Shown one piece after another: positions 1 to 13,164 of a stretch of DNA of 64,000 nucleotides. Numbering within the stretch: the stretch's first letter is position 1; every line of letters starts with the position of its first letter. The DNA lies in assembly GCA_019722365.1 (NCBI GenBank), contig JADFUC010002388.1, positions 1 through 64,000 on the forward strand. The letters run 5' to 3'. The notes beneath the pieces are model-generated. The model ran no database searches. It saw nothing but the letters and a program-made list of their open reading frames with translations, and was not told where the DNA came from. The translations under genes and the position numbers were made by a program. This stretch comes from Lithospermum erythrorhizon (Eukaryota; Streptophyta; Magnoliopsida; Boraginales; Boraginaceae).

Positions 1-1340
1 ATCAGTGCTTTAAAGTTCAGTTTACGTATTGCTGTTAAGACACTAATAGGTTGCTAATGAGTTGAACTATTTAATTAAGCTAATTAAATAGTAATGAATC
101 AATATCAATAATCTTTCAAGTTATCGATAAATACTAAAATTACTCGAACCAATTAAATAACTATTTAATTGATTCTATTTATTCGTCGATATTCTACATA
201 AAATGTAGAACCGCGCCAATTGAGAAATACATTTCTGTTATATGAATTCTCTTTAATTTCATACATGAAATATAACTCAACATCCTTGTAATTGTGACCT
301 TCTAATTTCGGATAATAGTAAGTTGTATATTAATAATAATTGACCAATTTACTATTATTATAATTAATGAGTAAAAGATCTAGCGATAAGCTGCATGGCA
401 ACAAATTATCATGAGAACCCAGCGCTATTAATATACAATTGCAAGTTGAACACTAAATTCGATTAATCACATTTAACTTAGCTGGCAAATGGTGCTACAC
501 GGTGTCGCCTTGGGCATAATAAATGGAACCAGATTCTCATTGATTTTATGCCGCAGGCCCGATTATCTTCAATTCCTTTGCTCCCGCGATCTACAGTCGT
601 GAGGTAACCATAAAGTGTGTCATGAAACACCCACAACTTTCTTTACTGAGTATGAAATGAATAAGCATTTATGGCGTCCCATAAACCAATCATTACCAAG
701 CTGTGTAGAGAGGCACGAATCTTTCCTTGTATATCGAGACGGACAAATCCTCCCAAATATAATAAACATACATGTTATACTGTGTGACAGCGTATACCGT
801 TACCTGTCCCTTAAAGCGAGGCCCCGTTTGGTCATAGTCAAGAAATGCGAGCTTGTATAACCTGAGATAGTTATATATCGTAGGTCTAAGAATTGTGAAC
901 CTAAAATTCTAAACAAATGTCATAGGACACGGATGCTCATATCTTCTGAATTACGTTTGGTATTACCGACTCCCCGATCATGGGACCGGCTCACGGTATT
1001 GATCTAGTCACAATTTCGCGTGATCAAAATCTTGATCACTAATCAAAACCGTGTTAGTCATATGATGCTTGTCGCTGCTGTCGACATCGACCCAGGGTTT
1101 TGGTATCACATGTTTCTAGGCTTGAAGAGGTGGTCGCAGGTTCATGTTACCTCTCTAGAAAATATAGACTAACGTAGGGATTTAACCTTTCACTCATCGA
1201 GATACACTACATGTATATTATATGTAAATTCAAACATATAGTACGCAAGCAAATATATTAAAATATAAGAAACAATAATATTCAAATATTTGTTCACGTA
1301 ACACAATGATACATGCGACTCCTTAACCTAACGCGGCTGC
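1..1340 (-). repeat. Probable LTR of a Ty1/copia element, possibly cut by the window edge
   Basis: This stretch lies directly beyond the C-terminal end of the copia pol remnant at 1345-3715, read on the minus strand, which is where the 3' LTR should be. It has no convincing coding content. The 82-codon open frame at 615-860 falls inside it and looks accidental. The text fits the LTRs of plant copia elements, but there is no second copy in the window to align with, so neither boundary can be fixed. The distal end may lie outside the window. The call rests on position. Confidence 0.45.
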
Positions 1341-1344
1341 GACA

Positions 1345-3715
1345 TACATCTGAATCTATATTGTTGCATGCTCATCATGCTTTGCGACTTAGTGGTTTAG
1401 TAAAAGGGAATTCGGCAGTCAACCTCTGTTTCACTACATGCAGCCTCACTCTGTCAGCGTATCTACAATGGTGATACTTTACGAGATGCGTTCTTGGATT
1501 TGTGATGTGCTCGGGGTTCTTTAGCGAGCTATTGCGATGTGTCGCAAGCAACTCCTTTGATTTTTCGATGCTGGAGTACCGCACGAGATTCGGTCTGAAC
1601 TTCTTTATCAACATCTTCTTTAGCGAGCAGGCGCTGCGATATACTTCGAATTAATAGCAGTCTTTCATTTGGAACTCCTCAAGATCTTTGCTCCACCCGT
1701 TGAGACAAAACACGTGCAGGCCCAGGGCGATAGTCGTCTCTGTCGGAGTTTAGCGGCGTCGGTGCCAATTATTTCTTAACTCACAAATACCGCGTATACC
1801 AAGAAAGCATCTTTAGTTATATAGGATATGAGATGCAGCTACAATCCGGTGGCTTTCACTGGATTAGCTTGAGTATCTCTTGGTTACACTTAGTGCATAA
1901 GAAACATCGGGTCTAGTGCGCGACATGGCATACGTGATGGATCATGGCCGGGCGTAAGGTATGTCGCCCGTTACTTGTTCATCTCGGCGCTAGTAGTGGG
2001 ACAACGTGCTCTGTGAGTTGAAATCCATGTCTCATAAATTACCACTTCTTGGGTTACTCATGTTGAACCTTTCATTTCCTTATTCACATAGAGTATCATA
2101 CCAGATCCAATCGACCTCACCAGGTACCGATCGGTCTTTATTCAGTATATGTTGTGTAGCCTAAGTCCTTCATTGAGAAACATTTACGGCCCGATCCTTG
2201 GCCCGAGTTTAGTAACTCACGTTGTTTCCAATGATAAGTATGTATCATCGACATACGGGACTATGAATGATACATAACTCGAAACTTTACGCTTAACATA
2301 CAAGGAATTCTTCGTTCTTGATGAAACCAAACTCTTTGATTGATTCATCAAAAGCGTAGATTAAGCTTCTTGGATGCTGCTTAAGACCATAAATGGACTT
2401 TTGCAACTTGCATACCTTCTTAGATCCTTTAGGACATGTAAAACTGGAGGTTGTACCCGTATGCATCTTCCTACAAATTTCCATTCGGAAAGCGGTGCTA
2501 CGTCCATTTTCCATATTTCATAGTCATGAAATGAAGCAACACTCGTGAACTTGTTTTGAAAACCTTTATTTACAAGTCTGGCTTCAATGGTAAATCGACA
2601 AGGACGAGCCTGCGTTTGGTACAGAATCCATCTCCCAGTTGCATGGCTATTTTCCATTTTGTATGACATCTTGCTGTTCATTGCTTCTTTTTGTAAGAAG
2701 TGGGCTCGTCACTTTCAATGATGAAAGCTTCACCCATACCGGCCTTTCTAGTTCGTGGCGTCCACATTGGATCTCACTGAGGTTGGACCTTCACTGACTT
2801 CACGTGGATCCAAAGAGCCCCAGGTCTTCTATGAAAGAAGGTTCCCGATTCTTGTGGTGTGAATCTCTGCATTAAGATGCATCGATATTGGCCTTCATCG
2901 GCTTGAGGCTTCATCAAGATGAACACCGTTACTTACAGTCCTTACGGGCGGATATTCTTTTCAAGAATACTCTCACATTACGGCAATGAAGATTTTATTC
3001 TCTGCTTGGTAGAAGTATTATTTGTTTCCTTGGATATCCTATGAAATAGCATTTGCTCGATTTGGGCGCAAGTTTATCTTTGTTAATCTCTTAACATAAC
3101 CGCGGCCCCAAATCTTTAGAAACAAACTTAGAATTTTCCCCGAACCACAGTTCATGGGAGTTTTATCTGCTTCGACTTGGTTGGACATCTTGTTTAAGGT
3201 AAGTGCAGCTTAGAAGTGCATATCCCGAGAGAATTAAGCTGAGTAGATCGGATAGGCTCATCATAGATCGAACCATAATGAGAAGGTTCGATTTATACTT
3301 CGGACACGCCGTTATCTTTGTAGGCGTTCTACTTTGAGTGAGTTGTGAAACAATCGCACTCTCTAGATGAGTATTAGACTCGTGGCTTCGGAAATATTCT
3401 CCACCTCTATCGGACGGAGAATCTTTATTATCTTGTTCAATTGGTTTTGTACTTCATTTTGGAACTCCTTGAATTTCTCCAAGGGACTCGTGTTTGTGTC
3501 ATCGGATACAAAACCGTATCTTGTAGTCTCATGATGAAATGTAATGAAGTAGTTATAACCTCCTCTTGCGAGATGTGTTCATTGGCCCACATTACATCGG
3601 TGTGTATGATCCCCGATAAATCACTTTGCCCTTTCATTTAAGCCGGTGAAAGGCATTTTGAGTCATTTGCCCGAAGGCAAGACTACATGGCTGCTCGTAT
3701 GATTCATAGTAGAAA
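1345..3715 (-). pseudogene. Ty1/copia pol remnant (integrase, reverse transcriptase, RNase H), multiply broken
   Basis: Copia domains appear in the right order on the minus strand, but in shifting frames. Near 3440-3700 there is the GAG-pre-integrase/integrase start (GIIHTDV) followed by the integrase core, with RSDRGGE readable near 3410-3425. Around 3290-3345 the NGVSE and RTLL integrase motifs can be read. Near 2950-3060 the linker that follows integrase (a YPKET-like motif and a VFLEKE-like motif) is present. At 2293-2514 reverse transcriptase reads VCKLQKSIYGLKQ. Near 2060-2210 MKDLG and YILNIK are readable. At 1375-1480 the RNase H end (NPRTHLVKYHH and FTKPLSRKA) is seen. No frame stays open beyond about 110 codons, so the copy cannot encode a polyprotein. 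Gag and protease are absent: the remnant stops near 3715, where gypsy sequence on the other strand begins. Confidence 0.88.
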
Positions 3716-3984
3716 CACTTTTGAGGCTTGATGACTATTCTTGTCGGAGGGAAAAGGTATTGAGAAACAAAGTGGTGGCTTTGGTGAAAGTGTTGTGGAG
3801 GAATCAGCGCGTAGAGGAGGCGACATGGGAACGCGAGGAGGATATGAGGAGCCGTTACCCGCAGGCGACCGTAGGGGTAAGTGTTTTTTTGTTACATTGT
3901 GTTTTATGACTTTGTGATGCATGGCTCTTTCGTAGTTCTTGAGTTGGGAGGCCCCGAGGCGAAATTTTTATTAGGTAGGTAGAC
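3716..3984 (+). pseudogene. Ty3/gypsy chromovirus integrase C-terminus with chromodomain, fragment
   Basis: The plus-strand frame 3721-3909 reads REKVLRNKVVALVKVLWRN followed by VEEATWEREEDMRSRYPQ. This is the typical end of a plant chromovirus integrase (Tekay/Del type), with the chromodomain-like segment that directs insertion into heterochromatin. The rest of pol is missing because the sequence switches to minus-strand copia just upstream. Between the coding remnant and 3984 there is a purine-rich stretch (gaggcgaaatttttattagg, then taggtagac) in the position of the polypurine tract, followed directly by an LTR start. This is the 3' end of a 5'-truncated element. Confidence 0.85.
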
Positions 3985-6215
3985 TGTAATAACCCGTTCC
4001 GTATGAGTATTATTGTAATATTATTTGGGGTTAGAAATTTAATTTATCTTAGAGTGGTGTTGTTAAACGAGACGAGAAACTAAACCGAAAACCGAACGAG
4101 AAAGTAGGCAAGTCTTGAGATATATTTTATGCGGACGAGACTTCTTATACATCAGATGCGCACGTAAATCGTTATACGTCATCAAATCTTCTTCTTTCAT
4201 CTTCAATGGCCGAAATCCCTCCCCCAAATTCCCCCAAAAATTTTCTTCTATTTTCTACCTCATTTGGCGAGCTTTGGTCCTAAAATTTTTGGGAGAGATT
4301 CCCCGAGTCATTCTCTACGTTTTGAGGTAAGAAACTTCGAATCTTTTGGAGTATTTCTTGAGTTTGAGGATGTTGACTTTTTGGAATTTGAGTTGACTTG
4401 GAGTTTTGATGTTATTATGTTATAAATTGCCATTTAAGCTTAGATTAGCGTATAACAGTTGATAATTATCGATTTATGGGATTGAAATTGTGGAGGATTA
4501 TAGTTGACTTTGTTCACTTTTTTGACTTGTTCTAAATGGATTTTAAATGATAGAAGTATACTCTTGGACTTTATTTAGGATTGTTTTGAGGTGTTAATTG
4601 TGATTTTGTGGTGATTAGAGAATGTTCGGAGATTTCGAATTCCGTAAGTTGAATAACGAATTGATTGACATTGAAGATGATTAGAAATGTGAGGATTAGT
4701 TGTAATATCGGGATGTTGAGCCTTTGGAACTAATTATTGGAATTCGATTGTTAATAGGAAAGGTTGCGAGTCTGAGTTGGATTAAGGTGATAGGGGGGAA
4801 ACTTTTGTTGGGTTATTCCGGGCGTATCGATATGAGATTTTATATGTATATAGAATGTTATATTATTAGTTGTGTTATGTGTAGTAATTATAATCTTGAA
4901 TGTTTGTTTAGCGTTGATGGTGGGAAAAGGACCGTTGTTGGCGATTCTTGAGGAGTTTTATATAGCTAACGAGGTGAGTATCTATCGCGGGTGTTGATTA
5001 AGCATTTGATTACGGATGTGTATGTGTATATATGTGATTTTGTGTTGAATTATATATGTTTATTATGCGTTGTGGGTTAGTCGTTAACGGTTTGTTTGTG
5101 GTTTTATGAGTCGTCTGAGGTATTTTGAGGAGTTGTTGGTAGTATTAGGAAGAGTTGTATATGAGTTGATATCGGTTGAGTTGTTGTCCGGTATCCTTGC
5201 TTAAGTTCCTAGTGCGATTTGGTGGGATTGCCTCGTACTTAGTAACGATTGGTGATTGCCGTACCTCGTTGATTAGGTGATAACCTTAATAAGCCAGGCA
5301 TAAGTTTCTCCACTGCGAGGTTGAGGTTGATTATATGCGCATTGGTTACTTAGAAACCCGGACTTATATTGAGTTGAAATTTGAATTGTCGAGTTGATCT
5401 TGTTGTTGAGTTGATATTCTTGTTGAGTTGATACTATTGTGTGTTGGTTGTGTTGCTGAGTTGCCTAGTCGTTGAGGTTGTGGTGTCGTCATTGTTTGTG
5501 GATAGAGTAGGGTCGATTGGTTGTGCGTGTTGTTACAGTTTTCTTGAGATATATGTATGCTATTGTTGATTGCCATCGTTTTGGAAAATTCTGCTAGTAA
5601 CAATTTATGAACTTATGGATATGATAATGAACTACTAGTGACTTTATATTAAGATTTAAGTTGAATAATATCATATACCACTTCTCTATCGTATGTAATA
5701 TTATTTCCTCTGGTACACTATTACGTAATTGGAAGTTGATTTCATTCTTGAGATATATATTCACTAAGCTTAGCGACTTACACCTATTCACAATGTTGAC
5801 AATTTTATTGCTAGGTTGACAGTGGTCTTTGTTCTTCCGTCATCCCGGGCTTTTCTTGGTGTTTGTCTCTTTGTAGACTTAGGTGGCCGGCGGGTGGCGG
5901 TTAGTCTGGGTCTGCTTCCATTTTGTTGGTTTTGTGGTTGTTGTCTGTATAGTTGTTATTTTGGAAATACTTGTGGTTGTATTGGTACTATGGATTATGT
6001 TCTGTACTGGTTGTTGTTATGTGGTTAGGTATACCACGATGGATCCTTTTTCTTTAAGAAGTGTTGTTTTCAGTTGCATATGATATTGTTGAGTTGTTTC
6101 AAAACAGGTCGTTTTTAAAAGAAAATTGAGTCATCCATCGATTGGTGACTCTGGTGTCCAGGATTTGGGACGATTCTAACCTCGAATACGACTGGGCGGG
6201 TAAATTCTGATTACA
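3985..6215 (+). repeat. 3' LTR of the Ty3/gypsy chromovirus
   Basis: The LTR begins at TGTAATAACCCG, a start shared by many plant gypsy LTRs, immediately after the polypurine-like tract. It is about 2.2 kb, in the range of Tekay-type LTRs. A GTTGAGTTGAT-like motif recurs near 5395-5460. The far end is uncertain. I placed it at a TTACA at 6211-6215, the usual terminal sequence, but the 5' LTR is absent, so neither an LTR comparison nor a target duplication can confirm it. No gene is seen inside. Confidence 0.65.
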
Positions 6216-7526
6216 ATCTTGGTGACAACAAAATGTTGTTTGGAAGATCAAAATTATCAACAATAATAAATATGTTTAAAGTACTACATATTGATATATT
6301 TTTTCGTAACAAATATGAACTATATTAAAAGTTAGTTGAAATCAAAATTGAAAAATACTATTTGTTGAATGGATATACATCAAATGAAGTTAATTATAAG
6401 AAAATAAATAATAATAAAAATTGAATAATTAAAAATAGATAATGAAACTTATGTACTCTACTTTAGTGTACAAATAATGTACTAATAATAACTCATTAAT
6501 TTTTTTCTTTAAATTGTAAGTTAAAAAGTCTCTTGGGCATTATGACTCATTATTTCAAATATTAGGAGTTACAAATAACTCTTATCCTTTCAGTAATTCT
6601 TCAATAACATAATATAACATTATGTCTTACTTGTATTATGAATATACGAATGAATATTACTTTTATATTTGGGTTAGAGGATATGATGTATTAGTCAACA
6701 ATCAATTAAATTTTTCTCTGTTATAATTTATACTATATTTTTTATACTTTAATATGTTTAATATAGATGTTAAACCTCCTAAAAATACTAAAAGAATAAA
6801 CTTCAATTTTGTTTCCACCTATTAAGTGTGGATGTGTTAGTGTTTCTTCCATTTTTTGTTAAGATCATATTACCCTTCCCTAAACTTAATTATCTTCATC
6901 TTAGTATTAATTAGTTATGGCACCATTACGCTCATGTGCATTGCTCGTTTATTATAATTATGATAAATTAAATATAATTAATAATTATCATGAGAGTTAA
7001 GAAATTCACTAAATTAAGAAGGCATCATGAGAGTTACATATGGATATTTATGTAAATGATTAAATAGAATTAAGAAATTATCACGAGTTATATGAATTTG
7101 ATCATTGAAAGCATATGAATATATTCACAAAAATTTTACTTTAGAACAAAAAGATACTCAATGTTTAATATAAAATAATTAAAAATAATAAAAAAATATT
7201 ACATATTTTAATATAAAATAATTAAAAGAATAATAAAAATATTACATTTTATCATTTTTTAATTTTATATAAAGAATTAAATAGAATTAAGAAGGTATCA
7301 TGGGAGTTACATGAATTTTTATGTAAATGATTAAATAGAATTAAGAAATTATCACGAAAGTTACATGAATTTTTCATTGAAGCACATATGAATATATGAA
7401 AATATTTTACTTTAGAAAAAATGATAATTAATATTTTAATATAAAATAATTAAAATATTATGTTTTACTACCAATAAAATAATCATCAAAAAATTCAATG
7501 AAGTATAATTAAAATATTATATTTTA
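6216..7526. repeat. AT-rich intergenic stretch with two direct copies of a ~200 bp unit
   Basis: No gene is seen. From about 7010 to 7200 and again from about 7283 to 7460 the same text recurs: attaagaagg(c/t)atcatg, then a gagttacat segment, then an attaagaaattatcacga segment, then a tttactttagaa segment, ending in taatataaaataattaaaa. Each copy also contains a shorter internal repeat of the attaagaa...gttacat motif. The origin of the unit is not recognised. Confidence 0.6.
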
Positions 7527-9001
7527 CTAGCGTTTTTGTCCGTTTCACTCCATTTCACCTTTAAATACAAATCTTCAAACTCTTCCCCAATTTTTTCCCC
7601 AAACAATTCTAAATATTTTTATACTCGTTTCACCGTCTTTCAAAGCCGTCACATTAAAACACATGAGCTTTAGTTGTGATTTATCAAAGAGAGTGAGTTT
7701 GGTTTTGTCTTCTAAACTTTGAAATGAGAAATAGGAAACTAAAGAGCATTCAAGGTGTTTGATAAAATGCTCAAATGGGAAGTTCAAAGAGCTTGAAGTC
7801 TTATCTACTCGACAAGGAGTTGAACAAGCTTCAATGTATTATCTACTCAATAGCAAGGGTTATAAATTTATTGCCAAAATTGTAATCCTATTGTAGCTCA
7901 TTGAGGAAGCATTTAGATTAGGATAAAACAACAATCTACATTCTATAAAAGAGATGACCCGTTAAGTTAGGATTTGTTAACACCATCTTAGAGGCTTGAA
8001 AGTGCGAGGTGTTGTGAGGCTTACTCAAGCTAGGAATCGAGTAGATTGCCATAGTGTTGAGGCTAGTGCTCAAGCAATAGGACATAGAGTGCTCGAGGTA
8101 GAGGAGTTGCATCTCCGACTTGATTGGGTTGAAATCACAGGTTGAGGCTTGATTCTACTTGAGGAGTTAGGAGTTAGGAAATCCTTAGGAGTGATTCCTT
8201 GGGTTCTTAGTGGTGTATTAACGAAGTTATGAGCTAAAGTTGTGAGTTAGTTTGGGCTTCACCAACATTTAAAGAAGCGTCATCTAGTGGATTCTAGTGA
8301 AAGCCTAAGGTGAGAGCCAGGTCGGGGATATGAGATTAAGCGAACCTCGTGAAAGTACCAAAAATGTCAGTTGCATCTTCTTTCCTACTATTTACTTTAT
8401 TGCACATATTATATATATGCTAGAATTGCTAGGATTCGATTATATGCTAGTTTATCGCTTATTGAATATAATAAGGCATATGGTGAGTATTGTGTTAAAT
8501 TATATGTCAAGTTTAGTGACCCCTAAAATAGAATATATTATGTTGTCTTAATTGATATTCATGATTAGGATGGTTTGATTTGATCGATGAACAGTATATT
8601 CTTCCGATCAAATCATAATTAAACTTGCTATATCAAAGAATATCTTAAACTCACCTAGTATATCTATGTATTGAATTGGTATGTTTAATAGATTGCTAGG
8701 ATTGATCGGCTCTTCATGAATGGACTTATTATTATTATGCATGAATGAGCTTAATGTTAATATTGATCAAAAATATGATTTTAGATGTTTTGTACATAAT
8801 GATTGCTAGATCTCATTTTATTGTTTCATCTTTTATCTAGCATTCATTTGAGAGATTGTTAATACTACTTTAGCCTATTCGCGTTGTTTTACAAATTGCT
8901 AAAGAGTAAATAACGGTGGCTTTAATTAAAGTTTGTATAAATTGACGGTCAACCTCTTAGTCCTTATTCACCCCCCTCTAAGGACGTCATATAGGCTAAC
9001 A
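7527..9001 (+). repeat. 5' LTR, truncated at its left end
   Basis: This aligns with about 13955-15409. Shared landmarks are gtttgataaaatgctcaaat (7758 region) and tcgagtagattgccatagtg (8038 region). It ends with TAACA at 8997-9001, followed by the PBS. Its left edge at about 7527 starts part-way into the LTR as judged from the 3' copy, and the preceding bases are AT-rich flank. Confidence 0.8.
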
Positions 9002-9003
9002 AG

Positions 9004-9015
9004 TGGTATCAGAGC
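9004..9015 (+). other. Primer binding site (initiator tRNA-Met)
   Basis: The sequence TGGTATCAGAGC begins two bases after the 5' LTR end. It is the standard plant LTR-retrotransposon PBS complementary to the 3' end of tRNA-iMet, used to prime minus-strand DNA synthesis. It fixes the right boundary of the 5' LTR and the orientation of the element. Confidence 0.9.
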
Positions 9016-12000
9016 GGGTCTCTACATTTGAGTCTAACAACTCGTAGAGTCGTTCCTAGCATATGACGACCAAATGTGCGATTATTTGCCTAACATGATT
9101 ATATGTTTTAATTTGATGTTAGAATCATGTTTAGGTGAATGTGATATGTGTTACATGTGTTTGATATGTTTTATATGCTTTGACATGTACACAATTCACA
9201 CCACACACGCTTAATTGATTTATATGCTTGATTGTGGTTAAAATGGACATTGGTGTTTAAAGTTCCGTAAAATGTATTTGAACTAAAATTGTATTTTTAG
9301 GACTCAAACACTAACCCAATGGACCCAAAAAGAATTGGGTACCATGCTCTTAAGTTGATTAATGCTTAGGTTGGAAAGGATGGCTTGGAAGATATGATCA
9401 TAGAGCAATCAAGGAATTATAGTTGGATCACACCATGCCTCGGATGGATGGCCAAAGATGAGCTTCAAAGTTGGTATATTTAAATATTTGGTTATTTTTA
9501 AGAGTTATATGTTCTTATGTTTGCGCGTGCTTAAATTTGTAAATTCATGTCCTTTATGAAATTGATTACCTATTTTTATAGACATGGCTTTAATACAAAC
9601 TATGAACACATGTAGAGGATGCTTGATTATTGAGTTGTATGAATTGGTTAGAGGCAAAATGTGTGTGTTCAAAAATGATTAAAATATTTTCTTCTTTACA
9701 TTGTACTTATTGTATGATGACAACTTTCGATTATGTGCAAAATATTTTCAAAAACTCACTAAAAGGCTATTCATGATGAATCTTAAGTTATATATGTTAA
9801 TATATTTCATGAATCTTGTCTGCCGATTGACATGTATCGGTTTATTTGGCTTTAATGCATGTTCATAATTTAAAATGCCTACATGTCATATGAAAAATAG
9901 ACAATATGCCTAACATGTGAAAATCAAGTTTCCATGTGCCGATTGTAATATCTAATCAGTGCGATCTTTGATATCGCTCGTTTCAGTCGTTAAGCCCACG
10001 TTATGTTAAATTGCTTTATTCTAAATGGTTTAAGATGAATCACTTATGCACTAATTGATATTCTTAAATGTGATCATCATGAATGAAATGAAATATGTTA
10101 TGTTTTTTTTTTCAAAATGTGTATAAAAATATATTTCATAAAACTTGATTTTATATGTGATTAGTGATTGAAATAGGGCCTAATTGTGATATGCCATCAC
10201 TAATCCAAAAGGATCCAAAGAATTGGATACCTATACTCCACTTGAGCTTAAATGTGTAGGTCTATGATGGACTATGAAAAGTGTGGAGATGGCTTGGACA
10301 ACGTGAGACTCAAATGTGAAAAGCCCGGAGATAAACCTTGAAGACGAGCCACGAATTATCTTGACATGTGGACTAAACAACGAATGCACAAAAGAAAAAT
10401 GGAATGCAAATCGGGTGATTTCTTTCTAATCTTTTTTTTGTACTTCAATATTAATAAGGCTCGGATGGCCTTTGTGTATAGTGCTTAGTTGTTGTTGGGA
10501 TGTCTTGTGGAATGTCTTATGTCTTGTAGATGGCTCGGATGGCCACTAGGGGATAAATTCATATATTGTAACTTGAGGCTATTTGACTTTGCTTAAGCGA
10601 CTTATCATTTTCAAATAGCTTGCTTGATTCCCCAGACAATTAAGTTATGTGTGTTTTATAAATCTTAAACGATATACTCTTGTTTAAACACACTTGGCTT
10701 ATCCGCACATATATCTTAAAATGAGTCTTTTGATAAACCTACTTGAACTTGGATGATTATTATACGAGGTTTATCATGTGATTGTACATCCCTTTCGTTT
10801 TAATTGTATTTGCTTTTTAAATGGATGGTACAACTTAAACTTGGATTGCATCATACTTTAAAAGTTTGATTTTAAAATGTTTTCCTTGTTCTTATCCCTC
10901 TCTCTAAATGTTAATGCTTTGAAAAGGGATTTCAAAATATGTTTGGGATGCCTTGTGTTTTATGTTTTCCTTAGGTATCCTACATGACATATACGCTCGC
11001 ACCTCAATTTTTACATGTGGCATGTCCTAGGCGTATATCATCTAATATGGAAAATGTACTTTTATTGATTTTCTCAATTTATATATTGAACATATATTTT
11101 GATTTTGATAATTCCAAATATTTTCCGACATGTGTGTTTCTAGGATAGAAATTCTCTCTTGAGAAATGCTTTACATGTTGTTATCTTTACTCAAAGTTCA
11201 AATGTGCTTTCACATTTTTACCTTGAACTTGAGTACGTGATGATATTCCCTCTCCGTGCATGATTCCACATTATTGAAATTCAAAGTTATGCATGTTCTA
11301 GTCAACATGAAGATTGAATGTTTTTGAATTATTTATATGAATTAGTTGAGGGCATGTACTAGGTTACTTAAAATATTTTATGCCATAATGAGAAAATTTG
11401 TACCTAAAAGACTTTGGATGTCTCTAACTCATATTTGGACTTAACACCTATTTGAAATTTGATCATAACTAAATGTGTTTGGGTTAAAGCGTGATTTTAA
11501 GATCTTTGTTAAAAACTCTTTTGAGTTACTCAAGAAAAGCAGCTTTCTCAAATAATGGAGATATTCATTCTTGGTTATGAAGAAATTTTGTATTGTATGC
11601 CTAGCTTTATATTGTGCTAATTAATGTAAAAGGCTACAATTGATGCTTTAATTTTTAATCTTCATAATCCTGAACTTATCTTGTCAATCATGTTTTTCAT
11701 ACTCTTATTATTGTTCGATTGGCTTGATAAGAAACGTGGAGGGTCCTTTGTGTTTAAAACTATTTCTCCACTTGCTTTTTCCGTTTGTAAAAAGCTATTT
11801 CAACCATGAGCATTCTTGATCTTTTCAAGATGGTTTGTAGTAAGATTTTAGAAAATACATTTTGTTTTAAGGAGAATATACAAAAGGTTTAAATGTGCAT
11901 ATGCCTATTGTATTTTTAAAATTCCTTTGTCATCCGTTGTATGTATTGTTTAAATACATTTGGATGACACGTGTTCTAATAATAATGGTTTTTCTTGTTT

Positions 12001-13164
12001 TATGTTTTCATTGGCTTGCACAAGATTAATTGGATTGTTTTCATGGTTTAATTTTTTTTCAACTTGTACGCCCTTTTGGTTTAATTGCTTTTCAAATACG
12101 TGCTCAACATTGCTTTATATAATTGAGTGATTTGAAAATATTAACTTCGCTCAAGATATGCTTCGCTTTTCTTTAAACTTGAGTGTTTAAAATTATTAAT
12201 GATTGCTCCTAGACATGTCCTTTTAATAATATATACAAGCATACATTGAAAGGGAGAGTCTTACCTATATTCGATAGAGAGGTAATTCATTAAGTTAGCT
12301 CAATGTGTCCAATCGTTTATCAGCGAGACATTGATTATTAGTCAACTTGTTTTAACAAAACCATTTACTTATTTCACTTTTTCTTTAAGTTTTGTTAAAA
12401 CCCCGGTGTGTATGCATGCCATATGATTTTAAATGTTTTCGTTCTTAAAAAATGGTATAATACACACCGTACATATCATCTTTGTTCCTAAATGGTTGCC
12501 CAATTCGTAGATTGAGGTATTCTTGTTCAAGGTGATAACAGCACTTGTTGCTGCCGTCCAAGAGAACTTTTTTTGTTCGAGGGGCCAATTAATAAACTCA
12601 TGATTGTTTTTTCGATGATAACTTTGTTTGAGGGCGATCTATTACTTATTCTCTTTTGAGTTTTTAAAATTTGCGATGGCTGAGGTGAAGTAATATTTTA
12701 TCATATGTCAATGTTCTTAAATTTATTTTTAGATGACATATGTTGGCATCAACTTGTTCAAATTTTGCATCTTTTTTGGTTTGAACCATGAAAGGGACAT
12801 GTGTGATGTCGTATAAATTTGCAATATGCTTCATTGTATATCTTTGCTTGTATGAAACCATCAGTAATGTATACATGTTTATATGTTTTTAACATGAGTT
12901 TCCTCTTTAACCATGTCTATTGCTTAATTTTTTTCTAATAAGACATGTGTTATATGGTATCCATTGTGCTTAGTATGTACCTTTTGATGGATTCAAAAGG
13001 GGAGAATGTTGTTGATGCCATGAGATATGCCATTCTTTAATTTAATGCTTAAATGTTTTATTTTATACGCTTGTGTGTGTACAAAAGCGAACCATGTCGC
13101 ATTAACCTTTATATTGGTGCGGACATGTGTTTTATCAATGTTTTGTCATCATCAAAGGGGAGTT
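9016..13164 (+). other. Non-coding interior of the LARD-like element
   Basis: About 4.1 kb without a convincing ORF. Two related segments (near 9290-9450 and 10190-10350) share a pattern of a ccaaa...gaattggataccc-like phrase followed by a gatggcttgga phrase, which suggests an old internal duplication. The polypurine tract at the right end reads caaaggggag. A second purine run, caaaaggggagaa, occurs earlier at 12994-13006. I saw no captured host exon. Confidence 0.55.

Noticed and set aside
12994..13006. Purine run caaaaggggagaa as the polypurine tract of the LARD-like element
   Set aside because: The later tract at 13151-13162 with the tttgtcatc context fits copia elements better, though the earlier one cannot be excluded.
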